Notes: generated by a model from the letters alone, not told the origin. A DNA stretch of 64,000 nucleotides from Alsobacter sp045348435 (GCF_045348435.1 NZ_CP157484.1:806001-870000); one strand, 5' to 3'. Shown: positions 42,220 through 51,113, numbered from the stretch's first letter. A program made the numbers and translations.

Positions 42220-42318
42220 CGCCGCCGGACGGCGGCCGACGCGACCCTAGCGGCGGCGGCCCGCGAGCGCTGTGGCGGGCGCGACACGCCGGCTGGCCTA
42301 AGACCCTTCGACGCATCC

Positions 42319-42366
42319 CATGGTGGCATGAACCATGCAAAGCTCGGGTCCGTCATGGTAGCATGA
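42319..42366. repeat. Direct repeat CATGGTRGCATGA in the sugE-prkA gap
   Basis: CATGGTGGCATGA (42319-42331) recurs with one change as CATGGTAGCATGA (42354-42366), 35 bases start to start. Another palindrome, ATGCG-GACA-CGCAT, lies at 42387-42400. The 363-base gap (42220-42582) between these divergent genes otherwise holds no feature I can support and no clear promoter. Regular spacing suggests a regulator site for one or both genes. Confidence 0.45.
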
Positions 42367-42582
42367 GCTTGGTCGGGGGTGATTCGATGCGGACACGCAT
42401 ACTACCCTTCGGAAAGCCGGTCGCGGTACGCCGCCGCCGCCCGCGCGCCACGTGGCAGCCGCAATCGAATTCCAGCTTGGTCTGGGGTGGGGATTGGCGA
42501 GCGCAGCCGGTGACGTCGACGCAACTCTTGTCCGCCGAGACGGTTGTCACTGCGTTGAGGCGTCACGAGCCAGCGGGTGCAG

Positions 42583-44529
42583 ATGTATCCCAACACTGAC
42601 CTCTTCACGACTTATGCAAGGTCGTACGAAGCCCGTCGCGAGGCGGAGATGTCCCTCCAGGACTATCTCGAAGGGTGCCGCGACGATCCCATGATGTATG
42701 CCAGCGCGGCGGAAAGAATTCTCGCCGCGATCGGCGAACCAGAACTCCTCGACACGTCCCGGGATGCGCGCCTCGGCCGCATCTTCATGAATCGGACGAT
42801 CCGGGCCTATCCGGCCTTCGCCGAATTCTACGGGATGGAGGAGACGATCGAGCGGATCGTGTCCTACTTCCGTCACGCCGCCCAGGGGCTGGAGGAGCGC
42901 AAGCAGATCCTCTATCTCCTCGGCCCGGTCGGCGGCGGCAAGTCTTCGCTCGCGGAACGCCTGAAGGCCCTGATGGAGGTTCATCCCATCTACGTGCTCA
43001 AGGCCGGCGACGACCTGAGCCCGATCTTCGAGAGCCCGCTGGGATTGTTCGATCCCGAGCAGATGGGCAAGGTCCTGGACGAACGCTACGGCATCCCCCG
43101 GCGCAGGCTCACCGGGCTGATGAGCCCCTGGTGCCTCAAGCGCCTCGACGAGTTCGACGGCGACATCTCGCGCTTCAAGGTCGTCAAGGTGAACCCTTCC
43201 CGGCTGCGCCAGATCGGCGTGTCCAAGACGGAGCCCGGCGACGAGAACAACCAGGACATCTCGTCCCTGGTCGGCAAGGTCGACATCCGCAAGCTGGAGC
43301 ACCTGTCGCAGAACGATCCCGACGCCTACAGCTACTCCGGCGGCCTCAACCGGGCCAACCAGGGCATGCTCGAATTCGTCGAGATGTTCAAGGCGCCGAT
43401 CAAGATGCTGCATCCCCTGCTCACCGCGACGCAGGAGGGTAACTATGTCGGCACCGAGAACATCGGGGCGATCCCGTTCCAGGGCATCGTCATGGCCCAC
43501 TCGAACGAGGCCGAGTGGCAGACCTTCAAGACCAACAAGAACAACGAAGCCTTCATCGACCGCATCTACGTCATCAAGGTGCCTTACTGCCTGCGGGTGA
43601 CCGAAGAGCAGAAGATCTACGAGAAGCTGATCCGCGGCTCGGAGCTCGCAGGCGCTCCCTGCGCCCCGTTCACGCTGGAGATGCTGGCGCGCTTTGCGGT
43701 GCTGTCGCGCCTGCGCGAGCACGCCAACTCCAACATCTTCTCCAAGATGCGCGTCTATGACGGCGAGAGCCTGCGCGAGGTGGATCCGCGCGCGCGCTCC
43801 CTGCAGGAGTACAAGGACTCGGCCGGCGTCGACGAGGGCATGGACGGGATCTCGACCCGCTTCGCCTTCAAGGTCCTGGCCGCCACCTTCAACCACGACA
43901 CCACCGAGATCGCCGCCGACCCGGTGCATCTCATGTACGTGCTCGAACAAACGGTGAAGCGCGAGCAGGTGCCGGAAGCGGTCGAGAAGCGTTATCTCGA
44001 ATTCGTGAAGGCCGAACTGGCTCCGCGCTATGCGGAGTTCATTGGTCACGAGATCCAGAAGGCTTATCTGGAGTCGTACCACGACTATGGTCAGAACCTC
44101 TTTGACCGCTATGTCGACTATGCGGACGCCTGGATCGAGGATCAGGACTTCAAGGATCCCGACACCGGACAGCTTCTCAACCGTGAGCTGCTCAACCAGG
44201 AGCTCACCAAGATCGAGAAGCCGGCCGGCATCGCGAATCCGAAGGACTTCCGCAACGAGGTCGTCAAGTTCGCGCTGCGTTCGCGGGCGAGCCACGGCGG
44301 CAAGAACCCCTCCTGGACCAGCTACGAGAAAATCCGCGACGTCATCGAGAAGCGGATGTTCAGCCAGGTGGAGGAGCTTTTGCCGGTGATCAGCTTCGGG
44401 TCGAAGAAAGACTCCGACAGCGAGAAGAAGCACGCGGACTTCGTCGCCCGCATGACCGAGCGGGGCTACACCGAACGTCAGGTCCGACGATTGGTCGAAT
44501 GGTACATGCGAGTGAAGCAGGCCGGGTAG
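42583..44529 (+). CDS. prkA: PrkA, AAA+ serine protein kinase
   Basis: 648 residues, full length for the family. An N-terminal motif (SLQDYLEGCRDDP) is followed by an AAA+ core with Walker A LLGPVGGGKSSLAER and later MAHSNEAEWQTF; the C-terminal part (about 440-648) is the PrkA kinase-like domain. The family acts in stationary-phase, nitrogen or sporulation stress, with YeaH and SpoVR. The first ATG (42583) is used; a GTG two codons earlier is possible, and neither has a strong ribosome site. The yeaH gene follows 79 bases later. Confidence 0.93.
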   Translation: MYPNTDLFTTYARSYEARREAEMSLQDYLEGCRDDPMMYASAAERILAAIGEPELLDTSRDARLGRIFMNRTIRAYPAFAEFYGMEETIERIVSYFRHAAQGLEERKQILYLLGPVGGGKSSLAERLKALMEVHPIYVLKAGDDLSPIFESPLGLFDPEQMGKVLDERYGIPRRRLTGLMSPWCLKRLDEFDGDISRFKVVKVNPSRLRQIGVSKTEPGDENNQDISSLVGKVDIRKLEHLSQNDPDAYSYSGGLNRANQGMLEFVEMFKAPIKMLHPLLTATQEGNYVGTENIGAIPFQGIVMAHSNEAEWQTFKTNKNNEAFIDRIYVIKVPYCLRVTEEQKIYEKLIRGSELAGAPCAPFTLEMLARFAVLSRLREHANSNIFSKMRVYDGESLREVDPRARSLQEYKDSAGVDEGMDGISTRFAFKVLAATFNHDTTEIAADPVHLMYVLEQTVKREQVPEAVEKRYLEFVKAELAPRYAEFIGHEIQKAYLESYHDYGQNLFDRYVDYADAWIEDQDFKDPDTGQLLNRELLNQELTKIEKPAGIANPKDFRNEVVKFALRSRASHGGKNPSWTSYEKIRDVIEKRMFSQVEELLPVISFGSKKDSDSEKKHADFVARMTERGYTERQVRRLVEWYMRVKQAG

Positions 44530-44608
44530 GGCGCAGCCCTCATCGAGGCCGGTTCCTGACCCCGCCTATCCGGGCCAGGAACCGCCCCCCGGCCAGAGCG
44601 GAGCGAAG

Positions 44609-45946
44609 ATGCACATCGTCGACAGACGCCTCAACCCGGGAGGCAAGAGCCTCGGAAACCGCCAGAGATTCCTGCGCCGGGCGCAGTCCCTGGTCCGCCG
44701 CGCGGTCCGCGACCAGTCGCGAGACAGGTCCATCAAGGACATGGGCGAGGGCGGCGAGGTCTCCATCCCGGTCGACGGGGTGAGGGAGCCGGCGCTGCGC
44801 CGCTCCACGTCGGGCGGCCTGCGCGAGCACGTGCTGCCCGGCAACAAGCACTTCACCGAAGGCGACACCATCCCGCGCCCCTCGGGCGGGGGAGGGGGCG
44901 GCGGCTCCGAGGGAGCCGAGGAGGGCGGCGGCGAGGACGATTTCCGTTTCGTCCTGTCGCAGGACGAGTTCCTCGACCTCTTCCTGGAAGACCTGGAGCT
45001 TCCCGATCTGGCCAAGACGCGCGTCGAGGACCTGGAGAATCCCTCCTGGCGCCGGGCGGGCTACTCCACCTCCGGCTCGCCCGCGAACCTGTCGCTGACG
45101 CGCACCCTGCGCAACAGCCTGTCGCGGCGCATCGCCCTCAACCGCCCGAAATCCGAGGAGATGAAGGAGATCGAGGAGGAGATCGCCCGACTGGAGGCGC
45201 TCGGCGACGAGCCCGAGCGGGTCGCGGTGCTGCGCCTGAAGCTCGAGGGACTGGAGCGCCGGCGCAAGCTCATCCCCTTCGTCGATCCGATCGACCTGCG
45301 CTATCGTCAGTTCGCGCCCTATCCCAAGCCGGTCGCCCAGGCGGTCATGATCTGCCTGATGGACGTGTCGGGCTCCATGACGGAGCACATGAAGGATCTG
45401 GCCAAGCGCTTCTACGCGCTGCTCTACATCTTCCTGAAGCGCCGCTACCGGCATGTGGACCTGGTCTTCATCCGCCACACCCACACCGCCGAGGAGGTCG
45501 ACGAGGAGACCTTCTTCCACTCCACCGAGACCGGCGGCACGGTGGTGTCGACCGCCCTGGAGGAGATGCTGCGGGTCATCGCCGAGCGCTACCGCCCGGA
45601 GGACTGGAACATCTACGCCGCCCAGGCCTCCGACGGCGACAACGCGCCCAACGACAACGACAAGACCGTCGGCCTGCTGCAGAACCGCATCCTGCCGATG
45701 ATGCAGTACTTCGCCTATCTGGAGGTGAAGCCCGAGGACGAGCCGATGTCGCTGGGGCTCACCTCGCGCGCCAGCGATCTCTGGCGCGCCTATGAGGCGA
45801 TGCAGGATTCCGCCGTCAAGGACGCCAGCGCGCGCTTCGCGATGCGCCAGGTGCGCCACCGGCGGGACATCTTTCCGGTGTTTCGTGAGCTGTTCCGCCG
45901 CCGCGGCGAGGGCGCCTCGGCGGAGCGTGTGGGGGCTGGTTCATGA
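44609..45946 (+). CDS. yeaH: YeaH/DUF444 family protein with a von Willebrand A domain
   Basis: 445 residues. A basic N-terminus (IVDRRLNPGGKSLGNRQRF) is typical of YeaH. A glycine tract (about 90-108) follows, then a charged helical stretch. The C-terminal von Willebrand A-like domain has the metal site DVSGSM near residue 252. The family partners PrkA and SpoVR; biochemical function is not settled. Its stop overlaps the spoVR start (ATGA). Confidence 0.92.
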   Translation: MHIVDRRLNPGGKSLGNRQRFLRRAQSLVRRAVRDQSRDRSIKDMGEGGEVSIPVDGVREPALRRSTSGGLREHVLPGNKHFTEGDTIPRPSGGGGGGGSEGAEEGGGEDDFRFVLSQDEFLDLFLEDLELPDLAKTRVEDLENPSWRRAGYSTSGSPANLSLTRTLRNSLSRRIALNRPKSEEMKEIEEEIARLEALGDEPERVAVLRLKLEGLERRRKLIPFVDPIDLRYRQFAPYPKPVAQAVMICLMDVSGSMTEHMKDLAKRFYALLYIFLKRRYRHVDLVFIRHTHTAEEVDEETFFHSTETGGTVVSTALEEMLRVIAERYRPEDWNIYAAQASDGDNAPNDNDKTVGLLQNRILPMMQYFAYLEVKPEDEPMSLGLTSRASDLWRAYEAMQDSAVKDASARFAMRQVRHRRDIFPVFRELFRRRGEGASAERVGAGS

Positions 45947-47490
45947 CCATGCACATCATTCCGAAGCCGCTGCTCTTCCATGGGGGAGACTGGGACTTCG
46001 ACACGATCCGGCGGATCTACGACGCCTGCGAGCGCATCGCCGTGGGCGAGCTCGGGCTCGACGTCTATCCCAACCAAATCGAGACCATCACGGCCGAGCA
46101 GATGCTGGACGCCTATTCGTCCTCCGGCATGCCGCTCTTCTACAAGCACTGGAGCTTCGGCAAGCACTTCGCCCATCACGAGGCGGTGTACCGGCGCGGC
46201 TATGGCGACCTCGCCTATGAGATCGTCATCAATTCCAATCCCTGCATCAGCTACATCATGGAGGAGAACTCCGCCACGATGCAGACGCTGGTGATCGCGC
46301 ATGCGGCGTTCGGGCATAACCACTTCTTCAAGAACAACTATCTGTTCAAGCAGTGGACCGACGCGGACGGCATCCTGGACTATCTCGACTTCGCCAAGAC
46401 CTACATCTCCGACTGCGAGGAGCGCTACGGCCACACCGCCGTGGAGCGCCTGCTCGACGCCGCGCACGCCCTCAACAGCCAGGCGGTGCACCGCTATCCG
46501 CGGCGCTCCAAGCCCGATCTGCGCTCCGAGGAGCGCCGCGCCCGCGAGCGCCGCGCCCATGACGAGCAGATGTTCAACGACCTGTGGCGCACCGTGCCCC
46601 GGACCGAGAAGGCCCGCACCGGCAACCTCGACGAGGAGCGCCGCCGCGCGCTGCTGCAGCTGCCGCAGGAGAACGTGCTCTACTTCCTGGAGAAAACGGC
46701 CCCCAAGCTGGCCCCGTGGCAGCGCGAGATCCTGCGCATCGTGCGCAACGTCGCGCAGTATTTCTATCCGCAGCGCCAGACCAAGGTGATGAACGAGGGC
46801 TGCGCCACCTTCGTGCACTACAAGATCATGAACCGCCTGCACGAGCAGGGCATGATCGACGACGGGGCCTATTTCGAGTTCCTGAAGTCGCACACCAACG
46901 TGACCTTCCAGCCGAAATACGACGACCCGCGCTATGGCGGCCTCAACCCCTACGCCATCGGCTTCGCCATGATGCGCGACATCGAGCGCATCTGCGAGGA
47001 GCCGACCGAGGAGGACCGCCAGTGGTTCCCGGAGATCGCCGGGACGGGCGACGGCATGAAGACGCTGCGGGGCGTCTGGGAGAACTACCGCGACGAGAGC
47101 TTCCTGCTGCAGTTCCTCAGCCCGAAGCTGATGCGCGAGTGGCGCATGTTCCACGTCGTCGACGATCCGGACCGGCCCGAGCTGCGGGTCGACGCCATCC
47201 ATGACGAGCGCGGCTACCGCCGCATGCGCCGCGCCTTGGCGCGCCAGTACGACGTGGCCTGGATCGACCCCGACATCCAGGTCGTCGACGTCGACCTCGC
47301 CGGCGACCGGCGCCTGATCCTGCACCACAACGTCGTCAACCGGCTCCTGCTCGAGCCCGAGGACGCCAGCCGCGTGCTCCAGCACCTCGCCGACCTGTGG
47401 GGCTATGACGTCCTCCTCAAGGAAGTCGACGCCTCCACCGGCATGATCCTCAAGGAACACCGCGCCAGCGCCCAGCCGCTGGGCCGGTGA
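45943..47490 (+). CDS. spoVR: SpoVR family protein
   Basis: 515 residues, the usual length of YcgB/SpoVR. Family stretches include LDVYPNQIETI near the start, LYFLEKTAPKLAPWQREILR in the middle and NEGCATFVHYKIM just after, with conserved histidines that resemble a metal site. It is the third member of the prkA-yeaH-spoVR stress operon; in Bacillus the namesake is needed for the spore cortex, which does not apply here. Role in Gram-negatives is unclear. Confidence 0.93.
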   Translation: MTMHIIPKPLLFHGGDWDFDTIRRIYDACERIAVGELGLDVYPNQIETITAEQMLDAYSSSGMPLFYKHWSFGKHFAHHEAVYRRGYGDLAYEIVINSNPCISYIMEENSATMQTLVIAHAAFGHNHFFKNNYLFKQWTDADGILDYLDFAKTYISDCEERYGHTAVERLLDAAHALNSQAVHRYPRRSKPDLRSEERRARERRAHDEQMFNDLWRTVPRTEKARTGNLDEERRRALLQLPQENVLYFLEKTAPKLAPWQREILRIVRNVAQYFYPQRQTKVMNEGCATFVHYKIMNRLHEQGMIDDGAYFEFLKSHTNVTFQPKYDDPRYGGLNPYAIGFAMMRDIERICEEPTEEDRQWFPEIAGTGDGMKTLRGVWENYRDESFLLQFLSPKLMREWRMFHVVDDPDRPELRVDAIHDERGYRRMRRALARQYDVAWIDPDIQVVDVDLAGDRRLILHHNVVNRLLLEPEDASRVLQHLADLWGYDVLLKEVDASTGMILKEHRASAQPLGR

Positions 47491-47560
47491 AGCCCTCGCC
47501 CGGCCCTCTCCCCGTTCCGGGGCGAGGGCCGGCCGCGGCCCTTCCCCACACCCCACCCCC

Positions 47561-47677
47561 GTCATCCCCGGCGCGGCCGAAGGCGCGGGAAGGGGATCCA
47601 GAAAAGTCGGGCGAAGGGCGACCCTGATCCAACCCTCCTGGATCCCCGTCCCGGCGCTGCGGGCCGCCGGGGATGAC
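47561..47677. repeat. Dispersed inverted-repeat element (GTCATCCCCGG family), copy 2
   Basis: Left arm 47561-47601 (GTCATCCCCGG to GGGGATCCAG) and right arm 47638-47677 (CTGGATCCCC to GCCGGGGATGAC) are inverted versions of each other, like the copies at 5699, 48245 and 59591. It lies in the 1068-base gene-free stretch after spoVR. Confidence 0.85.
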
Positions 47678-47680
47678 GCC

Positions 47681-47728
47681 CTTCTCCCCGGCACGGGGAG
47701 AAGGTGGCCCGAAGGGCCGGATGAGGGG
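47681..47728. repeat. Second repeat type (CTTCTCCCCGGCACGGGGAG), copy A
   Basis: A palindrome CTTCTCCCCGGCACGGGGAG is followed by a GGCCC/GGGCC stem and GGATGAGGGGC. A related copy is at 48107-48163 on the same strand with the same ends but a different middle. Related palindromic CCCTCTCCCCG and GGGGCGAGGG words occur nearby (47507, 48200). Confidence 0.75.
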
Positions 47729-47757
47729 CCGGACGGCGGCAGGACGCGCCGCCCCGC

Positions 47758-47784
47758 TTGACAGACGGAGAAAATTCCTATAGC
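47758..47784 (+). promoter_or_regulatory. Orphan sigma70-like promoter in a gene-free region
   Basis: TTGACA (47758-47763) and TATAGC (47779-47784) are 15 bases apart, or 17 if TAGCCC is taken as the -10. No credible coding frame follows before 48559. A hairpin GGGGC/GCCCC lies at about 47923-47939. It could drive a small RNA, or be chance. Confidence 0.35.
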
Positions 47785-48106
47785 CCTGTCCATGCTCCGG
47801 TCCACGGAGGGGCGTCTGCAGCGTGACGGATGTGGACCGGGGGCGGCGGCCGTCAAAGCCGGGCTCACGACCCGGTCGAGGCGGCGGACGAAAGACAAGG
47901 TCCGACCAGCGACAACGCGAAGGGGCTGAAAGCGCCCCGGGATCTTCCTTTAATCCTCCAACGCTGGGCGCGGAGCGGCGGGGCCTGGCGGCCTCCCGGC
48001 TTCCACTCTACCCACCCCACTCGCCGTGGGGTCCCCAGCGACGCTGCTCCGCGCCGCCCTCCACCTATCTCTCCGGGCCGAAAGGCCGCGGAGCTATCCG
48101 CGCGTG

Positions 48107-48163
48107 CCCTTCTCCCCGGCACGGGGAGAACGCAGCCGAGCGCAGCGAGGTCGGATGAGGGGC
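48107..48163. repeat. Second repeat type, copy B
   Basis: CCCTTCTCCCCGGCACGGGG at the start and GGATGAGGGG at the end match copy A at 47681; the middle differs (CAGCCGAGCGCAGCGAGG in place of the GGCCC stem). Confidence 0.75.
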
Positions 48164-48244
48164 CGAAATCCAGCCAAGCCCCGCCGCCCCTCACCCCAGC
48201 CCTCTCCCCGTTCCGGGGCGAGGGGGCCGGCACCGGTCCTTCCC

Positions 48245-48357
48245 GTCATCCCCGGCGCGCCGCAGGCGCGGGAAGGGGATCCAGAAAAGGCCGGGCGAAG
48301 GGCGCCCCTCGCCAAACATCTCTGAAGCCCCGGCGCTGCGCGCCGCCGGGGACGACG
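48245..48357. repeat. Dispersed inverted-repeat element (GTCATCCCCGG family), copy 3
   Basis: Left arm 48245-48284 is nearly identical to that at 59591 (GTCATCCCCGGCGCGCCGCA). The right arm (about 48328-48357) is decayed: it keeps GGCGCTGCGCGCCGCCGGGG but has GACGAC for GATGAC and has lost the CTGGATCC part. Confidence 0.8.
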
Positions 48358-48558
48358 GGCGAGCGAGGAACGAACGCCGTCGGGTGAAGCCGCGCGGGCG
48401 GACGCCTGAATTTCAGGCGTACCGAAATGGGACGCCATCGCAATGTTGCCGCAGATGCGGCGGAAGATTCCAGGGTCGGTGGGACGGGGGTTCCATGAGG
48501 ATCGGCTTCAGCCGGTCGCGTTCGGCAAGTCGATCTTCTGCCGTGTGGGAGAAGGTCC

Positions 48559-49026
48559 ATGGAATATCGCGAATTCGACAAGCTGCGCGACGTCGCTGAC
48601 GTGCGGGTCGCAGCGCGGCCGGTGATGACCCGCCGCGAGCGTCTCGAGCGATGGGCGACCCTGCTGGAGCAGGATCCCGCGCGCAGGTTGCGCTCGCTCG
48701 GGGAGATCGAGACCAAGACGCCGGCCGAACGGGTGCAGATGCGCTCTCCTGATTCGCCGCTCACGATCGCGTTCGAGGATCCGATGCTGCGGGCCGAAGG
48801 CCTCGCCAGCGACCGGCTCGGCGACGCCATCGACTTCTTCTCGCTGGCGGAGGACGACGCTCACCGGCTGCTTTGCTCCTGCATGAACGGCTGGACCATG
48901 TCGGCCGGCAAGGTGGCGCGCGGCGTGCGGTCGATCGCCGACCCCGACACGCGGCTGCAGTCGGTGGCGTGGGTGGTCGCCGGCGGCCTCGTGGCCACGC
49001 CCGTGCTCATGTACCTGTTCGGCTGA
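48559..49026 (+). CDS. Unknown small protein with a C-terminal membrane helix
   Basis: 155 residues. The body (about 20-130) is charged and helical without a motif I recognise; it contains a Cys pair in LLCSCMNGW. The last 20 residues (SVAWVVAGGLVATPVLMYLF) form one membrane-spanning helix, so it is likely a tail-anchored inner membrane protein. Codon use is like that of neighbours, which supports it as a gene. The next small gene follows 171 bases later. Confidence 0.7.
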   Translation: MEYREFDKLRDVADVRVAARPVMTRRERLERWATLLEQDPARRLRSLGEIETKTPAERVQMRSPDSPLTIAFEDPMLRAEGLASDRLGDAIDFFSLAEDDAHRLLCSCMNGWTMSAGKVARGVRSIADPDTRLQSVAWVVAGGLVATPVLMYLFG

Positions 49027-49197
49027 TCCGGCCGGACCAGGACACGTCGGAGGAGCGCCTCCAAACGAGCGCGGTCGCATGCCGCGCATGCGCATCGACT
49101 GGCCGGGCCGCCGCTGGCGTCCCGGTCGCTCCCGCACGCTTGGATCTCCCGCTCGCGTGACGCGTTGGTCGAAGCTCAGCGAGATGGAGGAGACCCA

Positions 49198-49410
49198 ATG
49201 GCCGCCCAGAGTTCAGGGACGCAGAAAGCCGCGTCGCTCGGAAAGTTCACCGTGGAGCCGAGCGACGACGGTTTCCGCATGAGGATCGAGACGCACGCCG
49301 GCGAGGTGATGGACGTCATCGCCACCCGCGACCAGGTCGACGTCATCGCCGACGCCCTGGACGATCTGCTCGCGGCTTCCGAGGAAGACGACGAGGCGGC
49401 CGAAGACTAG
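49198..49410 (+). CDS. Unknown 70-residue acidic protein
   Basis: 70 residues with the pattern FTVEPSDDGFRMRIETHAGE, then a helix (RDQVDVIADALDDLLA) and a fully acidic tail (EEDDEAAED). GGAGG lies seven bases before the ATG at 49198, which is why this start is preferred over an in-frame upstream one. No family recognised. It may be co-transcribed with the 48559 gene. Confidence 0.65.
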   Translation: MAAQSSGTQKAASLGKFTVEPSDDGFRMRIETHAGEVMDVIATRDQVDVIADALDDLLAASEEDDEAAED

Positions 49411-49417
49411 CGCCCGC

Positions 49418-49439
49418 GCCCCGGCCCTTGGGCCGGGGC
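49418..49439. terminator. Hairpin between convergent genes
   Basis: GCCCCGGCCC, TT, GGGCCGGGGC is a perfect ten-pair palindrome between two convergent genes. There is no T-run, so termination is likely but not certain. Confidence 0.55.
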
Positions 49440-49442
49440 CGC

Positions 49443-49730
49443 TCAGCCGTCGTTCTCGGCGTTCAGGTTCTCGGGGCGCATGCCCTCGTCCCGCACGCCG
49501 ACGGGCCGCAGGCGGACTCCGGGGCCGTTCTCGCCCAGGAATTCCACGCCGGCCGCGTCCAGGGCCTCGACCAGGCGGCGCGCGGCCGCCGCGTCAGGGC
49601 TGAGCGTGGCTCCGCCCTGCGCCTCGATTTCGCCCAGGGCCTCCAGGCTGATCCCCGCGCGCTCGGCGGCGTCCTCCCGGGAGAGGCCGGCCAGCACGCG
49701 CGCGGCCCAGATCTGGTTGCCCGTGAACAT
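49443..49730 (-). CDS. Small XRE-like helix-turn-helix protein
   Basis: 95 residues. MFTGNQIWAARVLAGLSRED followed by AAERAGISLEAL is the helix-turn-helix of the compact XRE proteins common in alphaproteobacteria, and ALDAAGVEFL further on is also typical. It is likely a DNA-binding regulator with unknown targets. I choose the ATG at 49730 because the domain starts there; earlier in-frame codons lie inside the upstream gene, which ends at 49744. Confidence 0.78.
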   Translation of the reverse strand: MFTGNQIWAARVLAGLSREDAAERAGISLEALGEIEAQGGATLSPDAAAARRLVEALDAAGVEFLGENGPGVRLRPVGVRDEGMRPENLNAENDG

Positions 49731-49743
49731 GGCCCTGATCTTC

Positions 49744-50241
49744 TCAGAAACGGACGGTGGCGTTTTCACCGCCATTCGGCCGTTCCCCGGTCGTGACCGC
49801 TTTGACGTATCCATAGGCGTACAACATCGTGCTCGAAGGGCTGTCCCAGTATTCGGCGATTTCGACCTTCACCTTGATCAGGGCGATTTCAGGGTCTTCC
49901 GCGCCCTTGGGAAACCAGACGCGCAGGCCCTCCGTCCAGAGCTCTTTCGCCTTGGCGGCGTCCTGGACGACCTCGGCGGTCCCGGCGATCGAGACGTAAT
50001 GCTGCTTGTTCTCGTCCGAATAGGTCAGCAGCACCTGCGGGTCGCGCCTGATCTCGGCGATCTTGGGCGAATCCGCGTCCGAGAAGAACCACAGATGCCC
50101 GTCGAAATTCACGGTGTTGGTGCCCATCGGGCGGGCGTGCTGGCGTCCGTCGTCGCCGCGCGTCGCCATCATGGCGATGCGGGCGTCCTTGATGAGGTCG
50201 AGGACCTTGTCCTTCGCGGCCTGATCGGTTCTGGTGTCCAT
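49744..50241 (-). CDS. General stress protein 26-type FMN-binding split-barrel protein
   Basis: 165 residues of the pyridoxamine 5'-phosphate oxidase-like fold: IKDARIAMMATRGDDGRQHA, then RPMGTNTVNFDGHLWFFSDA and VLLTYSDENKQHYVSIAGTA are family stretches. The group binds FMN or F420-like cofactors and is often stress induced; the substrate is unknown. It reads into the small XRE gene, 13 bases away, so they may form an operon. Confidence 0.88.
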   Translation of the reverse strand: MDTRTDQAAKDKVLDLIKDARIAMMATRGDDGRQHARPMGTNTVNFDGHLWFFSDADSPKIAEIRRDPQVLLTYSDENKQHYVSIAGTAEVVQDAAKAKELWTEGLRVWFPKGAEDPEIALIKVKVEIAEYWDSPSSTMLYAYGYVKAVTTGERPNGGENATVRF

Positions 50242-50432
50242 GGCGGTCTCCCGTCTTTCGTCGTGTTCCGGGTCTCGGCCGACAACCCGCCCCGCCGTGG
50301 TACGGTTCCGCCCGGGCCCGCGACCCGTCGCCCCGGCGGCGGCCAGGGTCCGCCAGGGCGGCGATGGCCGTCGAAATGCGCTAAGCAGGGCCGCGGGGGC
50401 GCGACAGACACGTTGAAAACGAGGGATTTTCC

Positions 50433-51101
50433 ATGGGTGACATGATCCGGCTCACGGCCGCCGACGGCGTGACCATCGACGCCTACAGGGCCGCGCCGTC
50501 GGGCGCCCCCAAGGCGGGCGTCGTGGTCCTGCAGGAGATCTTCGGCGTCAACGACCATATCCGCCGCGTGACGGACGGCTTCGCCGCCGAGGGCTACCTG
50601 GCCATCGCGCCGGCCCTGTTCGACCGGGCGCAGCCGCATGTGGAGCTGGGCTACGGCCCCGACGACATGAAGCAGGGCATGGAGATCCGCGCCCGCACCA
50701 CCCTGGACGGCGCGCTGGCGGACGTGGCGGCCGCCGTGAAGGCGGCGTCGGAGGCCGGCAAGGTCGGCGTGGTGGGCTATTGCTGGGGCGGCTCGCTGGC
50801 CTTCCTGGCCGCGACCCGGCTCGCCGGCGTCAGCGCCGCCGTGGGGTACTATGGCGGGATGATCGCCTCGCATCTCGACGAGATCCCGAAGGCGCCGACG
50901 ATTCTGCACTTCGGCGAGAAGGACAAGCACATTTCCCAGGACGACGTGCGCAAGATCCAGGCGGCCTTCCCGCACATGTCCGTGTTCGTCTACCCGGCCG
51001 ACCATGGCTTCAACTGCGACGCGCGGGGATCCTACGACAAGCCCTCGGCGGATCTCGCCCGGGCCCGGACGCTGGAGTTCCTCGCCGACAAGCTCGCCTG
51101 A
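50433..51101 (+). CDS. Dienelactone hydrolase family protein
   Basis: 222 residues, alpha/beta hydrolase. The nucleophile elbow is VGYCWGGSLAF (Cys, as in dienelactone hydrolase), with the acid likely in the FGEKDKHIS stretch and the His in YPADHGFNCD. Substrates could be dienelactones from chloroaromatic breakdown or other esters; no catabolic neighbours support a specific one. The 191-base gap upstream holds nothing I recognise. Confidence 0.88.
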   Translation: MGDMIRLTAADGVTIDAYRAAPSGAPKAGVVVLQEIFGVNDHIRRVTDGFAAEGYLAIAPALFDRAQPHVELGYGPDDMKQGMEIRARTTLDGALADVAAAVKAASEAGKVGVVGYCWGGSLAFLAATRLAGVSAAVGYYGGMIASHLDEIPKAPTILHFGEKDKHISQDDVRKIQAAFPHMSVFVYPADHGFNCDARGSYDKPSADLARARTLEFLADKLA

Positions 51102-51113
51102 GCGCCCGCCCGG

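Larger units (their letters stand above)
47785..48558. other. Gene-free stretch before the 48559 gene
   Basis: Apart from the repeats listed separately, I see no coding sequence: open frames here lack ribosome sites and run through palindromic repeats. Bases 48380-48558 probably hold the promoter for the 48559 gene but show no clear -35/-10. Confidence 0.5.

Noticed and set aside
47823..48233. Open frames of 111-185 codons between spoVR and the 48559 gene
   Set aside because: They read through palindromic repeats, lack ribosome sites and have no protein-like pattern.
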